DNA of 6,015 bases from assembly GCA_018710795.1 (NCBI GenBank), contig DVJH01000032.1, positions 1-6,015 on the forward strand. Reading direction: 5' to 3'. This document shows positions 1 to 4,986 of this stretch, piece after piece (position 1 is the first letter of the stretch; every line of letters starts with the position of its first letter). Made by a program: the position numbers and the translations under genes. The notes under the pieces are model-generated. The model did no database searches, was not told the DNA's origin, and saw only the letters and a program-made list of their open reading frames with translations. Source of the stretch: Candidatus Galligastranaerophilus gallistercoris. Its GTDB lineage: Bacteria; Cyanobacteriota; Vampirovibrionia; Gastranaerophilales; Gastranaerophilaceae.

Positions 1-559
1 TTGCATATTCCCTTATTTTATCTTTTGTATAATCGCCGAGAGGCATAAGAATATTTGACAGTTGGTTTTGGTTTAATCTGTATAGGAAATAGCTCTGGTC
101 TTTTTTAATATCGATTCCTTTTTTTAATAAAAATCTTCCGTTTTCTTCCGCTATTCTTGCATAATGCCCGGTTGCGAATTTATCGAAAATAAGCCCCCGG
201 TTTTTTGCCGAATCAATTAAAACCCCGAATTTTATTAAACAATTGCACCAAACGCAAGGGTTAGGGGTTCTTCCCGATAAGTATTCGTTTTTAAAATTCT
301 CTAAAACGGTCTTTTTATATTCTTCGACACAATCAATAACGTTTAATTTAACTTTGATTTCATCTGCGGCTTTTTTTGCTTCGATAATATTTTCCCCCGT
401 CGGGTTAAAACAGGAATTTTTATTTGTATTTATAACAATATCAGGGTTATTTTCCCAAATCCGCATAATAACCCCTTCAACTTCATATCCCTTTTCTTTT
501 AACATTAATGCCGTTGCGGTTGAATCAACCCCCCCCGACATTCCGACAAGTACTTTCAT
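1..559 (-). CDS. mnmA: tRNA-specific 2-thiouridylase MnmA, N-terminal 186 codons (runs off left edge)
   Basis: MnmA (TrmU) adenylates U34 in the anticodon of tRNA-Lys, tRNA-Glu and tRNA-Gln and replaces its 2-oxygen with sulfur; it is cytoplasmic. Reading leftward from the ATG at 559, the frame is open to the window edge. Visible marks are the PP-loop ATP site GMSGGVDS (residues 6-13), RTPNPCVWCNCLIKFG (97-112) with the expected first catalytic cysteine at C105, the FATGHYARI motif (128-136), and the family signature KKDQSYFL (152-159). Families of this type are about 350-370 residues, so roughly half is present; the second catalytic cysteine and the C-terminal barrel lie outside. Oddities are the extra cysteines C102 and C107 around C105, a C50-containing segment (SCFNPTGE, 49-56), and an eight-G run in codons 8-11. 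The start lies 4 nt after the thiS stop with no good Shine-Dalgarno, so it is probably translated by coupling. The alternatives ThiI and TtuA/Ncs6 do not fit the TPNP..CN and DQSYFL motifs. Confidence 0.95.
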   Translation of the reverse strand, partial: MKVLVGMSGGVDSTATALMLKEKGYEVEGVIMRIWENNPDIVINTNKNSCFNPTGENIIEAKKAADEIKVKLNVIDCVEEYKKTVLENFKNEYLSGRTPNPCVWCNCLIKFGVLIDSAKNRGLIFDKFATGHYARIAEENGRFLLKKGIDIKKDQSYFLYRLNQNQLSNILMPLGDYTKDKIREYA

Positions 560-563
560 TTTC

Positions 564-761
564 TTAGCCGCCGCCCGTGAATCCGACAAGTTCTATATTA
601 TCGCCCTCTTTTAAAATTTCCGTTTCATAGCGGTCTTTATTTATAATTTCAAGATTTTTTTCTATGGCAAAAATTCCTTCAATATTTCTTTCTTTTACAA
701 AATCCGCTATTGTGGAATTATCTTTAATTTCAATTTCGTGTCCGTTAACTTTAATTTTCAT
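564..761 (-). CDS. thiS: ThiS-family ubiquitin-like sulfur carrier protein
   Basis: This is a 65-residue beta-grasp sulfur carrier. In this family the C-terminal glycine is adenylated by a ThiF/MoeB-type E1-like enzyme and converted to a thiocarboxylate. ThiS then donates sulfur for the thiazole of thiamine; relatives (TtuB, Urm1) donate it for tRNA thiolation. The sequence shows the N-terminal strand MKIKVNGHEIEI, a helix containing TIADFVKERNI, the conserved stretch LKEGDNIELVGF, and a GGG C-terminus (63-65), matching the usual 64-70 residue length. Its ATG overlaps the stop of the upstream TPR gene (ATGA at 761-758), and an AAGGG run about 8 nt upstream can serve as ribosome binding site. 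mnmA follows after 4 nt. No thiF, thiG or thiH is in the window, so the partner is unsettled: thiamine synthesis (family default) or MnmA (neighbourhood inference). The family call is firm; the biological role is not. Confidence 0.88.
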   Translation of the reverse strand: MKIKVNGHEIEIKDNSTIADFVKERNIEGIFAIEKNLEIINKDRYETEILKEGDNIELVGFTGGG

Positions 762-2386
762 TTTACCAGCCCTTCTATATCGGATTTAACTTTTTGGATT
801 AAAGGCGCCCAGTTGTTTTGTTTGTCCGCAATATAAGGTTTAACGGATTTATACCATTTGACATCATCTCCGGTTAAATCAAACCAGCGAAATTCTGGCA
901 CATTGTTAAAAAGCGCAAACGTTTTTTTGCCCATGGCTCCCGCAAGATTTAAAATCGAATTATCGGTTGTTACGATTAAATCCATATTTTCAATCATTGC
1001 GGCGGTATCGTCAAAATCTTTTATGTTATTGCCCAAATTTTTAACGTTCATTCCTTTGTATATTTCATCTCTTATTTTATATTGAAGCATATAGCATTCG
1101 GTGTTCGGAATATTAAATAAAGGCTCCAGAAATTTGAGCTCTATATCTCTTGTGGCAAGCCCGACCGTGCTTCCCTGATAAGAAAAACCTATTTTAAATT
1201 TATCCCCTTTGAAAAATTTTTCTTTATATTTTCTGACTTTTTCATCATTTGCGCTGATGTATTTTTCGGTATGCGAAATGTTATCGGGCGATAAATTAAT
1301 TGCCATTGGAATTGACATTAAAGGAATATGATAATCAAATCGAATTTTATTCAGGTTATCTTCATCGCTTGAGATTACTTCTGCAAATTTAAAATTATTC
1401 TTAAGAAGCTCCAATGTTGTTTGCGGGGTCCTTAAAATGATTTTTGCCGCCTTGTTTTTAAGTTCAAACAAAAATCTCGAAAATAAAAATGCATCCCCCA
1501 GGCCCTGTTCCCATTGAACAAGAAGTATATTTTTCGATATATCTTTTTTGCCGTCATACAAAGGTTTTTTTATATCAGGGTATGGTGTCGGTTTAATTTC
1601 TCTTTTAAATCTTGCCTGATAAAGTTCAAATCCCCTTTTAAAATCTTTATGTCTGATTAAATAAGCGGCATAATCAAAAAGGTCAATGTTTGTCATCGGA
1701 AGTTTAATATATTCTTCCCAGACTCTTTTAAGGTTTATTTCATCTTTTGCTTTCAGGTATAAAACCGTGAGATTTTTTAAATATGTTTTTTCGCCCGTTT
1801 GCATTTTGTGCGCAATTTCCATATTCAAAATCGCATTTTTTAAATTTTCTTCATTATTTCCCGTTGCATACAAACTGTGGTATATATCCCCGAGAACGCA
1901 GTAGTTATTTGCAATATCGGGTTCTCTTTCTTTTAAAACCAGAGCATATTTGAGCGCTTCTTCAAATCTTTTTGCTTTTTTATACGCCTCTATTAAATAT
2001 CTTATTGTTTCGTTATTTTCATTGTTTAATTTGTTTGCTTTTTCCAAAAGTTCAATTTGAATGTCATATTGTTTTAGTTGTTCAAAAATAACCGAACAAT
2101 CCTGATAGAGATTTTTGTTATCGGGAAAATTTGAAATTAGTTCCTGGTAAGCCGATATCATATCTTTTGTTTTTTTGAAATTGTTTTTGTCGGAAACAAA
2201 ATTGAAAAGCTTTTCCAAAAAAGCAAATCTGACGGAAGTTAATTCTTTTTTATATTCCTCATTTTCTTTTGAAGTCAAAAGAGAAACATATTCACGATAC
2301 ATCCGTATTGCTTCGTAAACATCTTCATCCGCCAGAGAAAGAATTAATCCTCTGTTAAATTTTATAAGCGTATCAAGTTCGCCCAT
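758..2386 (-). CDS. TPR-repeat protein with C-terminal GT-B glycosyltransferase-like domain
   Basis: This 542-residue protein has two parts. Residues about 20-260 are helical and degenerate TPR-like, with repeats such as YLIEAYKKAKRFEEALKYAL (130-149) and NYCVLGDIYHSLYATG (161-176). Residues about 285-540 resemble the glycosyltransferase-like half of bacterial TPR/GT proteins related to GT9 and GT41. Visible family marks are LLVQWEQGLGDAFLFSRFL (288-306), IGFSYQGS (399-406), a DFDDTAAMIENMDLIVTTDN run (457-476), the LAGAMGKKTFALF donor-site-like segment (481-493), FRWF (499-502) and WYKSVKPY (511-518). There is no signal peptide or membrane segment, so it should be cytoplasmic. By homology it may transfer a sugar from a nucleotide sugar to a protein or surface glycan; the substrate cannot be read from the sequence. 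The start is supported by AAAGG about 8 nt upstream of the ATG. It is the first gene of the unit that continues into thiS and mnmA, with a 4-nt overlap to thiS. Confidence 0.85.
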   Translation of the reverse strand: MGELDTLIKFNRGLILSLADEDVYEAIRMYREYVSLLTSKENEEYKKELTSVRFAFLEKLFNFVSDKNNFKKTKDMISAYQELISNFPDNKNLYQDCSVIFEQLKQYDIQIELLEKANKLNNENNETIRYLIEAYKKAKRFEEALKYALVLKEREPDIANNYCVLGDIYHSLYATGNNEENLKNAILNMEIAHKMQTGEKTYLKNLTVLYLKAKDEINLKRVWEEYIKLPMTNIDLFDYAAYLIRHKDFKRGFELYQARFKREIKPTPYPDIKKPLYDGKKDISKNILLVQWEQGLGDAFLFSRFLFELKNKAAKIILRTPQTTLELLKNNFKFAEVISSDEDNLNKIRFDYHIPLMSIPMAINLSPDNISHTEKYISANDEKVRKYKEKFFKGDKFKIGFSYQGSTVGLATRDIELKFLEPLFNIPNTECYMLQYKIRDEIYKGMNVKNLGNNIKDFDDTAAMIENMDLIVTTDNSILNLAGAMGKKTFALFNNVPEFRWFDLTGDDVKWYKSVKPYIADKQNNWAPLIQKVKSDIEGLVK

Positions 2387-2413
2387 TTTAAAAACCTTTA
2401 AACTGTCAAATTA

Positions 2414-2442
2414 ATCATAATATTTATTCTTCCCTAAGGCAA
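2414..2442 (-). promoter_or_regulatory. Candidate sigma-70 promoter for the TPR-thiS-mnmA unit
   Basis: On the minus strand, TTGCCT (2442-2437) is followed after 17 nt by TATGAT (2419-2414), matching the consensus at 4/6 and 5/6 positions. Transcription would start near 2407, giving a leader of about 20 nt before the TPR gene's ATG at 2386. Assigned by eye only; the AT-rich background makes chance matches likely. Confidence 0.4.
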
Positions 2443-2466
2443 ATTTTTTATTTTAAGACCAAAACT

Positions 2467-2494
2467 TTGATTTCATTTATCTTTACGATAGAAT
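2467..2494 (+). promoter_or_regulatory. Candidate sigma-70 promoter for lysS
   Basis: TTGATT (2467-2472) and TAGAAT (2489-2494) are separated by 16 nt and match the -35 and -10 consensus at 4/6 and 5/6 positions. The start point would fall near 2501, leaving a leader of about 28 nt. That leader has no room for a T-box or other riboswitch. It contains the 10-bp palindrome CGTTTAAACG (2509-2518) just before the ribosome binding site. Confidence 0.45.
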
Positions 2495-2528
2495 TTTTAT
2501 ATAAAGTACGTTTAAACGGGAGAACACG

Positions 2529-4013
2529 ATGGAAGCCGTAAATAGCAGTATTCAAGGCATAAGAGAAGCGAGAATACAAAAACTTACAGATTTAATAGAT
2601 AAAGGAATTAATCCTTATCCGTATTCATTTGATAAAAATATAAGCGCCCGCCAATTGCAGGAAAAATACAAAGACCTTCCCGCAGGCGAAGAAACAACCG
2701 ACACATATTCCGTTGCGGGACGTGTCATGGCAATGAGAAATACGGGCATGTTTATTGATTTGGTAGATGATTCGGGAAAAATTCAAATTTTTTCACATAA
2801 AGAAAATTTATCCGAAGATAAACTTCAAATTTTAAAACTGCTTGATGTGGGCGATATCGTAGGGTTCACGGGCGAAATAAGAAGAACCCCAAGAGGCGAA
2901 TTGAGCATAAAAGCAAGAGATTTAAAACTTTTATCAAAATCTCTTCAGCCGCTGCCCGAAAAATTCCACGGACTCACGGACGTTGAAATCAGATACAGGA
3001 AAAGATATCTCGATATGATAATAAATGAAGACGTAAGAGATACCTTTAGAAAAAGAAGCCTTATTATCCAAAAAATAAGAGAATATTTAACAAAAGAAGG
3101 TTTTCTTGAAGTTGAAACGCCCATGCTTCATCAGCAGGCAGGCGGTGCCACCGCAAGACCTTTCGTAACTCATCATAATGCGCTTGATATGGATATGTAT
3201 TTAAGAATAGCGCCCGAATTACATTTAAAAAGGCTGCTTGTGGGCGGAGTATCGGAAAAAATCTTTGAAATGAACAGATGTTTCAGAAACGAAGGCATAG
3301 ATACGCGCCACAACCCCGAATTTACCATGATTGAAATGTATCAGGCGTACGTTGATTATAACGATATGATGTGTTTATTGGAAAATATGATATCATCCGT
3401 TGCAAAAGACGTTTTGGGAACGACAAAAATAACGTATCAGGGAAGAGAGCTTGACCTGACGCCCCCATGGGACAGAAAAACAATGCTCGGTGCAATTAAA
3501 GAATATACGGGTATTGATTTTAACGAATACCTGACGGCTCAGGAAGCAATGGAACAGGCAAAGAAAATGGGAATTGAAACAGAAGAAAACGATTCCTGGG
3601 GCAAGGTTTTGGATAGAATTTTTGAAGAAAAAGTCGAACCCAAATTAATCCAGCCGGTGCATATAATTGATTATCCCCGTGATATTTCGCCTCTTGCAAA
3701 AGTCCACAGAGATAATCCGAGATTAACCGAAAGATTTGAAACAAGAATCAACGGCTGGGAAGTTTCAAACGCATTTTCCGAATTAACCGACCCGATTGAT
3801 CAAAGAAACCGTTTTGAAGCACAGGCAAAAGCAAAAGCGATGGGCGATGAAGAAGCAATGAGCATTGATGAAGATTTCATCTGTGCGCTTGAACACGGTA
3901 TGCCTCCCGCAGGCGGTATGGGAATAGGAATAGACAGAATTGTTATGCTCCTAACCGATTCTCCTTCAATAAGAGATGTTATCGCATTTCCCACAATGCG
4001 CCCGAGAGCTTAA
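2529..4013 (+). CDS. lysS: Lysine--tRNA ligase, class II (LysRS)
   Basis: LysS activates lysine with ATP and charges tRNA-Lys in the cytoplasm. The 494-residue protein has the usual class II length. An OB-fold anticodon-binding domain (about 62-135, beginning VAGRVMAMRNTGMFIDLVD) is followed by the catalytic core. Motif 1 is around FLEVETPML (192-200) and motif 2 is FEMNRCFRNEGIDTRHNPEF (246-265). Motif 3 is GGMGIGIDRIVMLL (462-475), followed by SIRDVIAFPTMRP (480-492). PLPEKFHGLTDVEIRYRKRY (141-160) is the family's conserved linker segment. The start is set by GGGAG at 2518-2522, six nt before the ATG. It stands alone as a monocistronic unit: a divergent gene lies upstream and a strong terminator begins 15 nt after the stop. 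No residue is missing from the motifs, and there is no sign of editing-domain fusion or truncation. Confidence 0.98.
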   Translation: MEAVNSSIQGIREARIQKLTDLIDKGINPYPYSFDKNISARQLQEKYKDLPAGEETTDTYSVAGRVMAMRNTGMFIDLVDDSGKIQIFSHKENLSEDKLQILKLLDVGDIVGFTGEIRRTPRGELSIKARDLKLLSKSLQPLPEKFHGLTDVEIRYRKRYLDMIINEDVRDTFRKRSLIIQKIREYLTKEGFLEVETPMLHQQAGGATARPFVTHHNALDMDMYLRIAPELHLKRLLVGGVSEKIFEMNRCFRNEGIDTRHNPEFTMIEMYQAYVDYNDMMCLLENMISSVAKDVLGTTKITYQGRELDLTPPWDRKTMLGAIKEYTGIDFNEYLTAQEAMEQAKKMGIETEENDSWGKVLDRIFEEKVEPKLIQPVHIIDYPRDISPLAKVHRDNPRLTERFETRINGWEVSNAFSELTDPIDQRNRFEAQAKAKAMGDEEAMSIDEDFICALEHGMPPAGGMGIGIDRIVMLLTDSPSIRDVIAFPTMRPRA

Positions 4014-4028
4014 ACAAAATATAAAATT

Positions 4029-4060
4029 AAAATGAGCCTTAGATTTAAGGCTCATTTTTT
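4029..4060 (+). terminator. Rho-independent terminator of lysS
   Basis: The arms AAAATGAGCCTTA (4029-4041) and TAAGGCTCATTTT (4046-4058) pair perfectly around a GATT tetraloop, and the T run continues to 4060. It begins 15 nt after the lysS stop. This is a textbook intrinsic terminator. Confidence 0.93.
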
Positions 4061-4097
4061 ATTTAAACATAAAAAACTTTAAATAATCTTACAAATA

Positions 4098-4130
4098 AAA
4101 AAAGACCCTTTTTTAAAAAGGGTCTTTTTT
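4098..4130 (-). terminator. Rho-independent terminator of the winged-helix gene (probably bidirectional)
   Basis: The inverted repeat centres on position 4114. A GACCC/GGGTC core (4104-4108 with 4120-4124) is flanked by A/T pairs on both sides, so each strand ends in a run of six T. It lies 20 nt beyond the stop of the minus-strand gene ending at 4151. It would also act as a back-up for transcripts reading through the lysS terminator. Confidence 0.88.
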
Positions 4131-4150
4131 AAACTTAATGCATCAACAAA

Positions 4151-4354
4151 CTATCTTAAGCTGATTTTTGTGTGAGCACCTTTCTTTTGATAGTTGATTT
4201 TGTCTTCTCTTGATAACCAGCCAAGACCCAAGAAAGCCATATTTTCTTCAAGGCTTAAATCTTTTTGTAATTTTTTGGTTGTAACTTCGCCGTTAGAATT
4301 TAAGTAATTCCAGATTTGGCCAGCTGCTTCAACGATTGATTCTTGCATTTCCAT
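4151..4354 (-). CDS. Small winged helix-turn-helix protein, DUF2582-like
   Basis: A 67-residue single-domain protein. It resembles the winged-helix family Pfam DUF2582, which has no settled function. Visible order: helix 1 about residues 5-20 (SIVEAAGQIWNYLNSNG), helix 2 about 24-34 (TTKKLQKDLSL), a probable recognition helix with the signature FLGLGWLSREDKI (41-53), then a beta wing INYQKKGAHTKISL (53-66). The start at 4354 is supported by an AAAAGGAGAG ribosome binding site (4370-4361) eight nt upstream; a second ATG two codons later is too close to decide against it. It has no signal peptide or membrane segment. It is divergent to leuD across a 129-bp gap holding a perfect inverted repeat, so it could bind there, but many proteins of this type have not been shown to bind DNA. 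The strong ribosome binding site and own terminator suggest a well-expressed single gene. Confidence 0.85.
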   Translation of the reverse strand: MEMQESIVEAAGQIWNYLNSNGEVTTKKLQKDLSLEENMAFLGLGWLSREDKINYQKKGAHTKISLR

Positions 4355-4393
4355 GTTGTTCTCTCCTTTTAATTAATAATGCTTGTGTGGACA

Positions 4394-4414
4394 ACTAATA
4401 TTTAAAATATTAGT
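4394..4414. promoter_or_regulatory. Candidate operator: perfect 10-bp-arm inverted repeat between the winged-helix gene and leuD
   Basis: ACTAATATTT (4394-4403) and AAATATTAGT (4405-4414) are exact reverse complements around a single A. A further half-site-like ACTAGTA (4416-4422) follows directly and covers the -35 position of the leuD promoter candidate. No T run follows on either strand, so it is not a terminator. The position suits control of one or both divergent genes. Its AT-rich composition lowers confidence, although 10 of 10 paired arm positions is more than expected by chance in so short a gap. Confidence 0.45.
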
Positions 4415-4435
4415 AACTAGTATTTCCTTGATTTA

Positions 4436-4444
4436 TGGTATTAT
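4436..4444 (+). promoter_or_regulatory. Candidate extended -10 promoter for leuD-leuB
   Basis: TGGTATTAT is a TGn extension followed by TATTAT (4439-4444, 5/6 match). The -35 position (about 4416-4421, ACTAGT) matches poorly, as often seen with extended -10 promoters. Transcription would start near 4451, giving a leader of about 33 nt with no room for a leucine leader peptide or T-box. Confidence 0.4.
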
Positions 4445-4483
4445 ATTAAAACAAGTTTTCAAAATTGTAAATGGAGTAAATGT

Positions 4484-4984
4484 ATGAGAAATTTAAAAAG
4501 CGGAAAATGTTTCTGTTACGGCGATGACGTAGATACTGACGTAATTATCCCCGCAAGATATCTTAACACTTCGGATCCTGAAGAACTAAAAAAGCACTGT
4601 ATGGAGGATATTGATAAAAATTTTGCAAGCGAAGTTAAAGAAAACGATTTTATTGTTGCAAAAGATAATTTCGGCTGCGGCTCTTCAAGAGAACACGCAC
4701 CTATTTCAATTAAAGCAAACAAAGTTTCTGCCGTCATTGCAAAAAGTTTCGCAAGGATATTTTACAGAAATGCAATTAATATAGGACTTGTAATTGTTGA
4801 AAGTGAAACTCTTCCCGATGAAACAAAAACGGGAGATGAACTTGAAATGGATTTGGAAAACGGAATTATTAAAAATTTAACAACAAATAAAACATACCCC
4901 TGCACCGTTTTCCCGAAAGAAATTCAGGAATTAATCGATGCGGGCGGACTTGTAAACTATACAAAGAAAAAAATGGGAGTATAA
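4484..4984 (+). CDS. leuD: 3-isopropylmalate dehydratase small subunit (short LeuD/IPMI type)
   Basis: LeuD pairs with the iron-sulfur large subunit LeuC to isomerise 2-isopropylmalate to 3-isopropylmalate in leucine biosynthesis. The 166-residue length fits the short, archaeal-like subfamily rather than the roughly 200-residue enterobacterial form. Visible marks are DDVDTDVIIPARYLNTSDPE (14-33), the swivel-domain motif NFGCGSSREHAP (62-73), IAKSFARIFYRNAINIGL (85-102), and DLENG.I (123-129) near the C-terminus. The substrate-recognition loop after RYL is NT. Homoaconitase small subunits of lysine or coenzyme B pathways share this fold, but the adjacent leuB argues for the leucine pathway. 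The start is supported by GGAG at 4473-4476, seven nt before the ATG. leuB follows after 2 nt; leuC is not in the window and must lie elsewhere, or downstream of leuB. Confidence 0.95.
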   Translation: MRNLKSGKCFCYGDDVDTDVIIPARYLNTSDPEELKKHCMEDIDKNFASEVKENDFIVAKDNFGCGSSREHAPISIKANKVSAVIAKSFARIFYRNAINIGLVIVESETLPDETKTGDELEMDLENGIIKNLTTNKTYPCTVFPKEIQELIDAGGLVNYTKKKMGV

Positions 4985-4986
4985 AA

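Noticed and set aside
1..559. Identification of the left-edge gene as ThiI or TtuA/Ncs6 because of the adjacent ThiS
   Set aside because: The TPNP..CN, ATGHYAR and DQSYFL motifs are those of MnmA; no THUMP domain or zinc-finger cysteines of the other families are seen in the N-terminal half.
243..614. Plus-strand open frame of 123 codons rich in Phe, Ser and Ile
   Set aside because: It lies antisense to mnmA and the end of thiS, whose motifs are unmistakable; it has no ribosome binding site, and its hydrophobic look is a by-product of complementing Lys/Glu-rich codons.
2404..2409. Perfect minus-strand TTGACA as a -35 box for the TPR gene
   Set aside because: The matching -10 box would fall on the start codon near 2381-2386, leaving no leader; TTGCCT-N17-TATGAT upstream fits better.
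2509..2518. 10-bp palindrome CGTTTAAACG in the lysS leader as an operator
   Set aside because: It is short, AT-rich and unsupported by any second copy in the window; kept only as a note in the promoter entry.
2387..2528. T-box or lysine riboswitch upstream of lysS
   Set aside because: The predicted leader is under 30 nt and the whole gap is 142 bp shared by two promoters, with no terminator/antiterminator pair.
3520..3994. Minus-strand open frames inside lysS
   Set aside because: Antisense to conserved LysRS sequence, with no ribosome binding site and no recognisable protein family.
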